DNA from: Leifsonia sp. ALI-44-B
Lineage (GTDB): Bacteria; Actinomycetota; Actinomycetes; Actinomycetales; Microbacteriaceae
Reading direction: 5' to 3'
Assembly: GCF_001984125.1 (NCBI RefSeq)
Contig: NZ_MTQL01000007.1
Coordinates: 744,001-808,000, forward strand
DNA length: 64,000 nucleotides
Shown piece after piece: positions 27,077 through 40,031 of this stretch. Made by a program: the position numbers and the translations under genes. Under the pieces are notes generated by a model that saw nothing but the letters and a program-made list of their open reading frames with translations, did not search any database and was not told where the DNA came from. The stretch's first letter is position 1; each line of letters starts with the position of its first letter.

Positions 27077-27097
27077 CTTTGAGAACTCAACAGCGTG
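27077..27097 (+). promoter_or_regulatory. boxA-like antitermination element in rRNA leader
   Basis: CTTTGAGAACTCAACAGCGTG resembles the conserved actinobacterial rRNA leader element. A near copy lies in the 16S-23S spacer at 29126. Confidence 0.6.
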
Positions 27098-27288
27098 CAC
27101 AATGTCAAATGCCAAATAACCTCGGCATCCATTTTTTGGGTGTTTGAGATTTCTTTGAGATTGAAAATGAATGTCAGTTGATATTCGGATTTGGTCAGAT
27201 TGAACTCGTGTGGATTGTTCGCCTATTCCGGTGGCTTTTCACACATCTGAATGTGCCGTCGCTCTTCGGGGTGGCTGGCAGATAAACA

Positions 27289-32394
<5,106 letters not shown>

Positions 32395-32603
32395 CACCCA
32401 CCCCCTTTGAGGGGTGAAGCATGAAATTCGTATCGAATGACATGATGCTACGCGTCCACTCTGTGGTTCTCGATGTACGGTCGAGAACAAAGCAACACAA
32501 CATAACTGAACAGCTACACCCGTTCAGAACCCCACAACACCCGTGTTGTGGCAGGTTCACGGGTGAAGTCTTCGGAACATGAACTGATCGTATGATCCCT
32601 AAT

Positions 32604-32722
32604 GTTTCGGCGGCCATAGCGAGAGGGAAACGCCCGGTCACATTCCGAACCCGGAAGCTAAGACTCTCAGCGCCGATGGTACTGCAGGGGGGACCCTGTG
32701 GGAGAGTAGGACACCGCCGGAC
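32604..32722 (+). rRNA. rrf: 5S ribosomal RNA
   Basis: About 119 bases. GTTTCGGCGG at the 5' end pairs with CCGCCGGA at the 3' end. The internal CCCGGTCACATTCCGAACCC is the conserved 5S loop region. It follows 23S by about 209 bases of spacer in which I see no gene. Confidence 0.95.
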
Positions 32723-32731
32723 TTAACATTG

Positions 32732-32764
32732 AAAATGGCCACCCAACGTTTGGGTGGCCATTTT
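32732..32764 (+). terminator. rRNA operon terminator
   Basis: AAAATGGCCACCC pairs with GGGTGGCCATTTT, loop seven bases, ending in TTTT. A second stem (GATAAGG-CGCC / GGCG-CCTTATC, 32781-32808) follows as a possible back-up. Confidence 0.9.
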
Positions 32765-32857
32765 CGCTTTAACACCACCAGATAAGGTCGCCGAAAGGCG
32801 GCCTTATCGTCGTTAACGAGCTCGAGCCGCCTCTGGCCCGCCGTATGGCCAGCGATT

Positions 32858-32874
32858 TTGATTACGGTTATCAA
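32858..32874. promoter_or_regulatory. Candidate Zur operator upstream of znuA
   Basis: TTGATTACGGTTATCAA is an imperfect palindrome with TTGAT/ATCAA arms, close to actinobacterial Zur boxes (TGANAATnnTTNTCA type). It directly abuts a -10-like TAAGGT (32875-32880), so a bound repressor would block the promoter. Confidence 0.6.
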
Positions 32875-32892
32875 TAAGGTAGCGTTTTCGGT

Positions 32893-33903
32893 ATGAAGAA
32901 GACTGCTCTGGGCGCCATGGTCGCCACTCCACTCGTGGCCGCGCTCATCCTCACGGGCTGCTCGTCGACGGGTGGAAGCACGGCTGACTCCGGCAAGGTG
33001 CAGATCGTCGCATCCACCAACGTCTATGGCGATATCGCCAAGCAGGTGGGTGGCGATGATGTCGAGGTGACAAGCCTCATCACGAGCGCCGCCCAAGACC
33101 CGCACAGCTACGAGGCCAGCGCGCAGGATCGCCTGGCTGTGTCGCGCGCAGACGTGGTCATGGAGAACGGTGGCGGTTACGATCCCTTCGTCGACACGCT
33201 GCTCGACGCCGGATCGACCGAGGGTGTCGTCGTGATCAACGCGTCGGAGCTGTCGGGGCTGATGCCCGGGCACGAAGGCGAGGAGCACGACCACGAGCAT
33301 GAGGAATCGACATCCAGCCCAGCCGCCGAAGCGGAGAGCACCGAGGCCGCCGACGAGCACGAGGGGCACGACCACATCGAGGGCTTCAACGAGCACGTGT
33401 GGTACAGCTTCTCGGCGATGGACGAGGTTGCGCACGAACTCGCACACGAGCTGGGTGAGAAGGATGCCGCTAACGCGGAGACCTACGAGAAGAACTACGA
33501 AGCTTTCTCCGCGCAGCTGAAGGAGCTCGAAGCATCCGCTGAAGCGCTCAAGCCGCAGGCCGAGGGCAAGGGGGCCGCTATCACGGAGCCGGTGCCGCTG
33601 TACCTGCTCGAGGAGATCGGGCTGCAGAACAAGACGCCCGACGCATTCAGCGAGGCCATCGAAGAAGGCACCGACGTCTCTCCCTCTGTGCTGCAGGAGA
33701 CGCTCGCGATCTTCAGCAATCACGAGGTGGCGCTGCTCGCCTACAATGAGCAGACGAGCGGGCCCGAAACGGCTGAGGTCGAGAAGGCGGCGAAAGATGC
33801 CGGCATCCCGGTCGTGTCCTTCACCGAAACCATGCCAGAAGGTGACACTTACGTGAGCTGGATGACCGCAAACATCGAAGCTGTCTCGGACGTGCTCAAG
33901 TAG
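32893..33903 (+). CDS. znuA: Zinc ABC transporter substrate-binding lipoprotein
   Basis: A 336-aa cluster 9 metal-binding protein. Its lipoprotein signal ends in lipobox LTGC near residue 23. It opens with VQIVASTNVYGDIAKQVGG, and the metal-ligand His lies in AQDPHSYEAS. A long acidic, His-rich loop (HEGEEHDHEHEE and DEHEGHDH) marks zinc rather than manganese members. It delivers zinc to the permease. The start ATG 32893 has no clear ribosome binding site; a -10-like hexamer ends 12 bases upstream. The gene overlaps the ATPase gene by one base. Confidence 0.93.
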   Translation: MKKTALGAMVATPLVAALILTGCSSTGGSTADSGKVQIVASTNVYGDIAKQVGGDDVEVTSLITSAAQDPHSYEASAQDRLAVSRADVVMENGGGYDPFVDTLLDAGSTEGVVVINASELSGLMPGHEGEEHDHEHEESTSSPAAEAESTEAADEHEGHDHIEGFNEHVWYSFSAMDEVAHELAHELGEKDAANAETYEKNYEAFSAQLKELEASAEALKPQAEGKGAAITEPVPLYLLEEIGLQNKTPDAFSEAIEEGTDVSPSVLQETLAIFSNHEVALLAYNEQTSGPETAEVEKAAKDAGIPVVSFTETMPEGDTYVSWMTANIEAVSDVLK

Positions 33904-34997
33904 TGAGCCATCCGAACGAAGACCTGGGCGCCACCGCCGAAACGGGCGGTGGCGCTTTGGCGCGCCCTGCGGGTGCAGAGGGAGTAGACGGCGCCGGGAC
34001 TTCCTCTCGACGGCGTGGTAGCGGTGAGCAGGACTCAGCGGGTGACGGAGCGAGCCGCCGGGGGCCTCTTGGCGGCATGAGCGAAGGTGCCCCACGACGA
34101 GGGGCCGTCGAGTCTCGCGGGGCCGCGAAAACGGGGGCCGCGGCATCCGCTCTGCAATTGAGTGGGGCGAAGCTCGGGTTTGGCGGACGGACGCTCTGGG
34201 ACGGGTTGGATCTCGACGTGCGGCCCGGGGAGTTTCTCGCCGTGCTGGGGCCGAATGGCTCGGGCAAGACGAGTTTGTTGAAGACGATTCTGGGGCAGCA
34301 GCAGCTGGACGCCGGAACCGCGCACGTTGGCGGACACTCCGCGCGCCGTGGGGACCGGCGGATCGGGTACATTCCGCAGCAGAAGTTGATTGCCGCGGGA
34401 ACGCCTATGCGCGGTCGCGACCTGGTGGCGCTCGGCGTGAACGGGCATCGCTTCGGCATCCCGTTCACGGGTAAGCGGGAGCGCGACGAGGTCGACCGGT
34501 TGTTGGCGGACGTGGGTGCCACGGCATACGGCAACGACCCTGTCGGGGTGCTGTCGGGCGGCGAGCAGCAGAGGCTGCGCGTGGGGCAGGCGCTGGCAGG
34601 GGATCCCCTGCTCTTGCTCTGCGACGAACCCCTGCTCAGCCTGGACCTGCAGCACCAGCGAGGGGTCAGCGAACTCATCGACCGACGCCGGCGGGAGCAC
34701 GACACTGCCGTCGTGTTCGTCACGCACGACGTGAACCCTGTGCTGGGCATGGTCGACCGCATCCTGTACTTGGCCGGTGGGCAATTCCGGGAGGGAACGC
34801 CGGACGAGGTGCTGCGCGCGGACGTTCTGTCCGAGCTGTATGGAACTCCGGTGGACGTGCTCCGCACGGGCGGACGCGTGGTCGTGGTCGGAATCCCCGA
34901 GAGTGAGCCTCAGCATCACCACGAATCGGACGTCAGTGTCGGGCTCGGTGGCGTGCCGCCGCGGCTGCCCGACGTGCAGAACGGCGGCGGGCGATGA
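33903..34997 (+). CDS. znuC: Zinc ABC transporter ATP-binding protein with N-terminal extension
   Basis: An ABC ATPase with Walker A GPNGSGKTS at 116-124 (counting from GTG 33903), Q-loop IGYIPQQK, signature LSGGEQQRL and Walker B LLLCDEPLLSLD. The ABC domain begins near residue 83. The first 80 residues are Gly/Ser/Arg-rich, low complexity and absent from typical ZnuC. The true start may therefore be internal (ATG 34077 is in frame), although GTG 33903 overlaps the znuA stop in the usual coupled fashion. The C-terminal His-rich QHHHESD may bind metal. It overlaps znuB as ATGA. Confidence 0.88.
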   Translation: MSHPNEDLGATAETGGGALARPAGAEGVDGAGTSSRRRGSGEQDSAGDGASRRGPLGGMSEGAPRRGAVESRGAAKTGAAASALQLSGAKLGFGGRTLWDGLDLDVRPGEFLAVLGPNGSGKTSLLKTILGQQQLDAGTAHVGGHSARRGDRRIGYIPQQKLIAAGTPMRGRDLVALGVNGHRFGIPFTGKRERDEVDRLLADVGATAYGNDPVGVLSGGEQQRLRVGQALAGDPLLLLCDEPLLSLDLQHQRGVSELIDRRRREHDTAVVFVTHDVNPVLGMVDRILYLAGGQFREGTPDEVLRADVLSELYGTPVDVLRTGGRVVVVGIPESEPQHHHESDVSVGLGGVPPRLPDVQNGGGR

Positions 34998-35926
34998 GCG
35001 GCGCAGTAAGCGTTCTCGGCATGGTCGCTGCCGTGGGCGGTGGCCTGAAGATGGATGATTCCCTGTGGGGGCGTCTCTTCAACTTCGAGAACTACGGCGA
35101 GCTTCTGGGTTTGGTGCAGAACTCGATCATCGCGGGTGCGGTGCTCGGCATCGTCGGCGGTCTGATCGGCGTGTTCGTGATGCAGCGGGACATGGCGTTC
35201 GCGGTGCACGGAATCAGCGAGCTGTCGTTCGCCGGCGCATCCGCTGCTCTGCTCTTCGGGGCGAACGTGGTGGCGGGGTCGCTTGTGGGCTCGCTCGTGG
35301 CCGCCATCCTGATCGGGCTGCTGGGGGCGAAAGCGCGGGACCGCAACTCGATCATCGGCGTGCTCATGCCCTTCGGGTTGGGGCTCGGCATCCTGTTCCT
35401 GGCGTTGTATCCCGGGCGCAGCGCCAACAAGTTCGGGCTGCTGACCGGGCAGATCATTTCCGTCGACGACCCGCAGCTGGGCGTCCTCATCGCCATCAGC
35501 ATCGTCGTCATGGTGGCCCTTCTTCTGATGTGGCGGCCGCTCACGTTCGACAGCCTCGATGCGGATGTCGCAGCTGCCCGTGGCGTGCCCACCCGCGTGG
35601 TCTCGCTCGCCTTCATGGTGTTGCTCGGTCTCACCGTCGCCGTGTCGGTGCAGATCATCGGAGCGCTACTCGTGCTCGCCCTGCTGGTGACACCGGCTGC
35701 CGCGGCCCTGCGCGTGTCGGCATCGCCCGTTGTCGTGCCACTTTTGGCCATGACGTTCGGGTTTGTGTCAGCGGTCGGCGGTATCCTGTTGGCCATCGGC
35801 GGTTCGCTGCCGATCAGTCCCTACATCACGACGATCTCGTTCACGATCTACGTGGTCTGCCGGTTGATCGGTGTGCGCACGAGCGCACGGGCCGGCCGAA
35901 TGCATCGGCAGAACGTCGGCGTCTGA
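34994..35926 (+). CDS. znuB: Zinc ABC transporter permease
   Basis: A 310-aa ABC-3 family permease with about eight to nine membrane helices. The family segments MQRDMAFAVHGISELSFAGA and ISVDDPQL are visible. It forms the membrane channel of the zinc importer. It is translationally coupled to the ATPase gene (ATGA) and followed 86 bases later by a Fur-family regulator. Confidence 0.93.
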   Translation: MSGAVSVLGMVAAVGGGLKMDDSLWGRLFNFENYGELLGLVQNSIIAGAVLGIVGGLIGVFVMQRDMAFAVHGISELSFAGASAALLFGANVVAGSLVGSLVAAILIGLLGAKARDRNSIIGVLMPFGLGLGILFLALYPGRSANKFGLLTGQIISVDDPQLGVLIAISIVVMVALLLMWRPLTFDSLDADVAAARGVPTRVVSLAFMVLLGLTVAVSVQIIGALLVLALLVTPAAAALRVSASPVVVPLLAMTFGFVSAVGGILLAIGGSLPISPYITTISFTIYVVCRLIGVRTSARAGRMHRQNVGV

Positions 35927-36012
35927 GCGGGGCCCGAATGAGGCGATGGCATCCAGCATCGGATGCGCGACTCGGTAAGCGTTCCATTCCGGGGCGGAAC
36001 TAAGGAGACATG

Positions 36013-36432
36013 ATGGTTGCGAAGAGGAACACGTGGCAGCGTGAGGCTGTCCGCGGCGCGCTCGACCAGAACGAGGGTTTCATCAGCGCGCAGAGCCTGC
36101 ACTCCTCACTCCGCGACACCGGATCGCCCATCGGCCTGGCCACGGTGTACCGCGCCCTGGCCGACTTGCAGGCCGAAGGTGAGGCGGATTCACTGCAGTC
36201 GCCCGAGGGCGAGAGCCTCTACCGCGCGTGCGAGTCGACTGCTCACCACCACCACCTGATCTGCCGCAACTGCGGAAAGACGGTCGAGATCGAGGCCACC
36301 GAGGTGGAACAGTGGGCGCACCGCGTCGCCGGCGAGCACGGGTTCACCGAGGCGCAGCACATCGTCGACATCTTCGGGCTCTGCGAGGTCTGCTCGCAGA
36401 AGGCGGCCGTGGCGAACTCCTCGGCGCATTAG
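36013..36432 (+). CDS. zur: Fur-family regulator, probable zinc uptake regulator Zur
   Basis: A 139-aa Fur-family protein. The winged helix (RNTWQREAVRGALDQ ... GLATVYRALADL) is followed by the metal-binding dimerisation part with HHHHLICRNCG and CEVC, the two CxxC pairs of the structural zinc site. The location directly after znuACB and the operator upstream of znuA point to Zur rather than Fur. Two ATGs occur at 36010 and 36013; the second is better spaced (five bases) from AAGGAG at 36002-36007. A 227-base gap separates it from rpmB. Confidence 0.88.
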   Translation: MVAKRNTWQREAVRGALDQNEGFISAQSLHSSLRDTGSPIGLATVYRALADLQAEGEADSLQSPEGESLYRACESTAHHHHLICRNCGKTVEIEATEVEQWAHRVAGEHGFTEAQHIVDIFGLCEVCSQKAAVANSSAH

Positions 36433-36537
36433 ACGTCACGGGCGGACTGGACCTGCGCGCGCATCCCGCACCATGCTCGAGTGACCGGGCAGCGACGAGA
36501 GTTGCGGCATCCGGGTGTCTGCGTCTAAGCTTGATGT

Positions 36538-36566
36538 TTGGCTGGGTGGATTCCGCCGCCTAGACC
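36538..36566 (+). promoter_or_regulatory. Candidate promoter for rpmB-rpmG-rpsN
   Basis: TTGGCT (36538-36543), a 17-base spacer and TAGACC (36561-36566), about 95 bases before rpmB. I see no Zur-box-like palindrome here. Confidence 0.3.
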
Positions 36567-36659
36567 GCACATATACCCCCTTTCTTTCAGATCGGGGATG
36601 AACTGTGCCGACAAGAGATCTTGGGCAGGGCACTCGCTCTGCGGTAATTGGAGGAAACC

Positions 36660-36896
36660 ATGGCAGCAAACTGCCAGGTGACCGGCGCCACTCCCGGCTT
36701 CGGGCACAACATTTCGCACTCGCACCGACGCACCAAGCGTCGTTTCGACCCGAACATTCAGAAGAAGACGTACTACGTGCCGTCCCTGCGTCGCAACGTG
36801 ACTCTCACGTTGAGCGCTAAGGGCATCAAGGTCATCGACGCACGCGGCATCGAGTCCGTCGTCAAGGACCTCCTGGCCCGTGGGGAGAAGATCTAA
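36660..36896 (+). CDS. rpmB: 50S ribosomal protein L28 (without zinc ribbon)
   Basis: A 78-aa L28 with the usual [21 protein letters not shown] start and a C terminus LLARGEK like the E. coli protein. It has a single cysteine, so it cannot form the CxxC zinc ribbon of the C+ form. The ribosome binding site GGAGGAAA lies just before ATG 36660. The stop and the rpmG start share bases (TAATG). It heads a three-gene ribosomal operon next to zur. Confidence 0.95.
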   Translation: MAANCQVTGATPGFGHNISHSHRRTKRRFDPNIQKKTYYVPSLRRNVTLTLSAKGIKVIDARGIESVVKDLLARGEKI

Positions 36897-37063
36897 TGGC
36901 AAAGCACCAGGACGTACGTCCGATCATCAAGCTCCGTTCGACGGCTGGCACCGGTTACACCTACGTGACCCGCAAGAACCGTCGCAACGACCCCGACCGT
37001 CTCGTACTCAAGAAGTACGACCCCGTAGTGCGCAAGCACGTTGAATTCCGTGAGGAGCGCTAA
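36896..37063 (+). CDS. rpmG: 50S ribosomal protein L33 (zinc-free form)
   Basis: A 55-aa L33 beginning [20 protein letters not shown] and ending VEFREER. It has no cysteine, so it is the C- paralog type. It overlaps the rpmB stop by one base and precedes rpsN by two bases, so the three are tightly coupled. Confidence 0.95.
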   Translation: MAKHQDVRPIIKLRSTAGTGYTYVTRKNRRNDPDRLVLKKYDPVVRKHVEFREER

Positions 37064-37065
37064 AC

Positions 37066-37371
37066 ATGGCTAAGAAGAGCAAAATCGCCAAGAACGAGCA
37101 GCGCAAGGTTATCGTCGAGCGTTACGCCGCCAAGCGCCTCGAGCTGAAGAAGGCCCTCGTCGACCCGAACGGCACCGACGAGTCCCGCGAGGCCGCGCGC
37201 CTCGGCCTGCAGAAGCTTCCCCGCGACGCTTCGCCCATCCGTCTGCGCAACCGCGACGCGGTCGACGGTCGTCCCCGTGGACACCTCTCGCGCTTCGGCA
37301 TCTCGCGCGTTCGTTTCCGCGACATGGCACACAAGGGCGAGCTGCCCGGCATCACCAAGTCCAGCTGGTAA
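37066..37371 (+). CDS. rpsN: 30S ribosomal protein S14 (long, zinc-free form)
   Basis: A 101-aa S14 of the long type, which lacks the CxxC motifs of the short zinc-binding form. It ends in the conserved [22 protein letters not shown] region. In several actinobacteria the C- set rpmB-rpmG-rpsN is the zinc-starvation replacement set under Zur. Here it sits next to zur but without an obvious Zur box, so it may be the constitutive set. Confidence 0.95.
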   Translation: MAKKSKIAKNEQRKVIVERYAAKRLELKKALVDPNGTDESREAARLGLQKLPRDASPIRLRNRDAVDGRPRGHLSRFGISRVRFRDMAHKGELPGITKSSW

Positions 37372-37389
37372 TCAGCAGACATTCACGTT

Positions 37390-37428
37390 CCGAAAGGGCG
37401 ATCGACACCACGTCGGTCGCCCTTTCGG
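37390..37428 (+). terminator. Rho-independent terminator after rpsN
   Basis: CCGAAAGGGCGA-CGAC pairs with GTCG-TCGCCCTTTCGG around a five-base loop; C/T-rich sequence follows. Confidence 0.8.
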
Positions 37429-37622
37429 CTTTCCGGCGCCTCCACGTTTGCTGGGACACGCCGACGGAAAACGCCTTTTAGGCCCAATGAACCGCGAAAA
37501 CGCGGGGAATCCTGGTACATTCGAGGCGGTCGATGAGACCGGTAAGGATGTGACCCAGGTCGCATCGATTCGTCTACAACAAACTCGCTGTGCAACACAG
37601 CACGTCCGAGGAGGACAACTCA

Positions 37623-37910
37623 ATGGCTGATAAGACGCTTAACAAGACCGAACTGGTTGCCAAGGTCGCATCCGAGTCCGGCCAGAGCCAGGCCGCCGTC
37701 AGTGGCGTCCTCGACTCCCTTTTCTCCGTTCTCGCCGACTCGGTGAAGAACGACGTCAAGGTCACCATCCCGGGCTGGCTCGCCGTCGAGCGCACCTCGC
37801 GCGCTGCCCGCACGGGCCGCAACCCGCAGACCGGCGCTGAGATCGCCATCCCGGCCGGCCACTCGGTCAAGGTTTCGGCTGGTTCGAAGCTCAAGGCTGC
37901 CGTCAAGTAG
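37623..37910 (+). CDS. hup: HU-family DNA-binding protein
   Basis: A 95-aa HU protein of standard bacterial length, without the long Lys-rich tail seen in the mycobacterial HupB. The DNA-binding arm region carries RTSRAARTGRNPQTGAEI. It bends and compacts DNA in the nucleoid. ATG 37623 has GAGGAGGA upstream; a frame extension to 37590 has no support. It is monocistronic, bounded by terminators on both sides. Confidence 0.95.
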   Translation: MADKTLNKTELVAKVASESGQSQAAVSGVLDSLFSVLADSVKNDVKVTIPGWLAVERTSRAARTGRNPQTGAEIAIPAGHSVKVSAGSKLKAAVK

Positions 37911-37928
37911 TCTCACCTGCACTGTTCG

Positions 37929-37958
37929 GAAGGGGCGTCGCGAAAGCGGCGCCCCTTC
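37929..37958 (+). terminator. Rho-independent terminator after hup
   Basis: GAAGGGGCG-CGC pairs with GCG-CGCCCCTTC across a GAAA loop, ending CTTCTGG. Confidence 0.75.
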
Positions 37959-38030
37959 TGGCGTTAACGAACGGTTCGTGTGCCGGCCCCGCGGCGGCGG
38001 CCCGGGCAGGGGACGCTCGGGTGGAGAGCG

Positions 38031-38036
38031 TAGGCT
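38031..38036 (+). promoter_or_regulatory. -10 element for leaderless CopD-CtaG gene
   Basis: TAGGCT ends six bases before GTG 38043. This favours that start over the GTG one codon upstream. Confidence 0.45.
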
Positions 38037-38042
38037 TGTGTG

Positions 38043-40025
38043 GTGCCACGTTTACCCCGTATCGCCGCGCCCGCGGCCCTTCTGGTGGTCGCATTCCTCG
38101 CGCTCATCGCCGCACTCGCCTATGGCGGGGGTGCGACGGCGCAGTTGCTCGCCGACCCGGGCGCTCTCGTGCGCTGGGGGCTGCCCGCATCCAAGATGCT
38201 CGTCAACATCGGCGCGGCCGTGATGATCGGTTCGGTGGCGCTGGCACTCTTCGCGCTCAGCCCGAAACGCGACGAATACGGGCATGCGCTCGACATCGCC
38301 GCGGCGGGTGCCGGTTTCTTCACCGTGGCATCCGGTCTGACGGGTTTCTTCACGTTCTTGAGCGTCACGAACACGGCGCTGTCGTTCGACGACTCCTTCG
38401 GCGCCAAGCTCGGGTTGTTCTTCACGCAGGTCGAGGTGGGCCAGGCCTGGCTCGCCACCACGCTCATCGGCGCGACGGTCACGGTGCTGTGCTTCGCCAT
38501 CCGTGGGCAGACGCTCATGTTCTTCGTGGGGCTGCTCGCCGTCGCGTCGCTCATCCCCATGGCCCAGCAGGGGCACGCGGCCGGCACCTCCGGCCACAAC
38601 GCGGCCATCACGGCGTTGGGGCTGCACCTGCTGTTCGCTGCCGTGTGGCTGGGCGGGCTGATCACGCTGGTCTTCATTCGCAAAGACCTCGAGCAGGGGC
38701 GGCTCATGGCCGTGCTGCGGCGCTACTCCACCCTGGCGCTCGTCTGCTTCATCGTCGTGGCGGTGTCGGGCTACGTGAGCGCCGAACTGCGCATCGGCAG
38801 CCTCGACCGGTTGCTCACCCCGTACGGCGTGCTGGTGCTGGTCAAGGTCGCGGCGCTGATCGTGCTGGGCATGTTCGGCGCGCTGCACCGCAACTGGGTG
38901 ATCGACCGCATGGCGGCCGCGAGCACGGCGGTGACAGCATCCATCACCGCTCGTTTCTGGTACCTGGCAACGGCCGAGCTGGCCTTCATGGGTGTGGCTT
39001 CGGGTGTTGCCGCCGCCTTGGCGCGCACGGCGACGCCCGTGGGTGAAGAGGTTCCGCCCGTCCAGACGCCCGCGCAGTTGCTCACCGACGAGCCGTTGCC
39101 CGCGCCGCTGACCTTCGTGCGCCTCTTCACCACGTGGGACTTCGACCTGATCTGGGTGCTGGTGTGCGCCTTCGGCATCTTCTTCTACCTCGCCGGCGTG
39201 CGGCGCCTGCGCAAGCGTGGGGATGCCTGGCCCGTTTACCGCTCGGTGCTGTGGGTGCTGGGCATGCTCGTGCTGTTCTACCTGACCAACGGTGGCATCA
39301 ACGCGTACCAGGACTACCTGTTCAGCATCCACATGCTCGGCCACATGGGCCTGACGATGGCCGTGCCCGTGTTGCTGGTGCCGGGTGCCCCCGTGACGCT
39401 GGCAATGCGCGCCATCCAGAAGCGGTCGGATGGCTCGCGCGGCGCCCGTGAGTGGATCCTGCTGGCCGTGCACTCCAAGTTCGCCGGTGTGATCGCCAAC
39501 CCGCTGGTGGCGGCCGTGCTGTTCGCGGGCTCGCTGTGGGTGTTCTACTACACGCCCCTGCTGCGCTGGGCCATGACCGACCACTTCGGACACGAGTGGA
39601 TGATCATCCACTTCCTCATCGTGGGCTTCCTGTTCGTGCAGTCGCTCATCGGCATCGACCCGGTGCCCTACCGACTCCCGTATGCGTTCCGGTTGTTGCT
39701 GCTGCTGGCGACCATGGCTTTCCACGCGTTCTTCGGGCTCGCGATCATGTCGAGCACGGGGTTGTTCCTCGCGGACTGGTTCGGGGCCATGGGGCGCACG
39801 TGGGGTGACACGCCGCTGATCGATCAGCAGACCGGCGGTGGCATTGCGTGGAGCGTCGGCGAGATCCCGACCGTGGCGCTGGCGATCGTCGTGGCCATTC
39901 AGTGGGCGAAGAGCGATACGAAGGAACAGAAGCGCGTCGACCGCAACGCCGACCGCACCGACGACGCCGAGCTCAAGGAATACAACCAGCGGCTCGAGAA
40001 GATGGCGGCGCGCGACTCTCGCTAG
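38043..40025 (+). CDS. CopD-CtaG fusion: copper resistance/cytochrome c oxidase assembly membrane protein
   Basis: A 660-aa polytopic membrane protein with two parts. The first 330 residues (eight or so helices) resemble the CopD copper-resistance domain. The last 300 resemble caa3-type cytochrome oxidase assembly factor CtaG, with HMLGHMGLTMAVPVLLVPGAP and many membrane His and Met residues suited to copper. A charged cytoplasmic tail of about 40 residues ends it. This fusion is common in actinobacteria and is thought to supply copper to cytochrome oxidase. Its 3' end nearly meets the convergent gene at 40032. Confidence 0.9.
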   Translation: MPRLPRIAAPAALLVVAFLALIAALAYGGGATAQLLADPGALVRWGLPASKMLVNIGAAVMIGSVALALFALSPKRDEYGHALDIAAAGAGFFTVASGLTGFFTFLSVTNTALSFDDSFGAKLGLFFTQVEVGQAWLATTLIGATVTVLCFAIRGQTLMFFVGLLAVASLIPMAQQGHAAGTSGHNAAITALGLHLLFAAVWLGGLITLVFIRKDLEQGRLMAVLRRYSTLALVCFIVVAVSGYVSAELRIGSLDRLLTPYGVLVLVKVAALIVLGMFGALHRNWVIDRMAAASTAVTASITARFWYLATAELAFMGVASGVAAALARTATPVGEEVPPVQTPAQLLTDEPLPAPLTFVRLFTTWDFDLIWVLVCAFGIFFYLAGVRRLRKRGDAWPVYRSVLWVLGMLVLFYLTNGGINAYQDYLFSIHMLGHMGLTMAVPVLLVPGAPVTLAMRAIQKRSDGSRGAREWILLAVHSKFAGVIANPLVAAVLFAGSLWVFYYTPLLRWAMTDHFGHEWMIIHFLIVGFLFVQSLIGIDPVPYRLPYAFRLLLLLATMAFHAFFGLAIMSSTGLFLADWFGAMGRTWGDTPLIDQQTGGGIAWSVGEIPTVALAIVVAIQWAKSDTKEQKRVDRNADRTDDAELKEYNQRLEKMAARDSR

Positions 40026-40031
40026 CGACGG

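Larger units (their letters stand above)
26552..27288 (+). promoter_or_regulatory. rRNA operon promoter and leader region
   Basis: 737 bases from proX to 16S. After the proX terminator it becomes A+T-richer and holds two promoters (26798-26826 and 26995-27022), each followed by the same AAGTTGCC just past the -10. A boxA-like element at 27077-27097 precedes the pre-16S processing sequence. Open frames in it are short and unconvincing. Confidence 0.7.

Noticed and set aside
32638-34146. Minus-strand open frame of about 500 codons opposite znuA, running into 5S rRNA.
   Set aside because: It overlaps the 5S gene and znuA, and shows no recognisable protein features.
36433-36659. Zur box before rpmB.
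   Set aside because: No palindrome with TGA/TCA arms at the right spacing is present.
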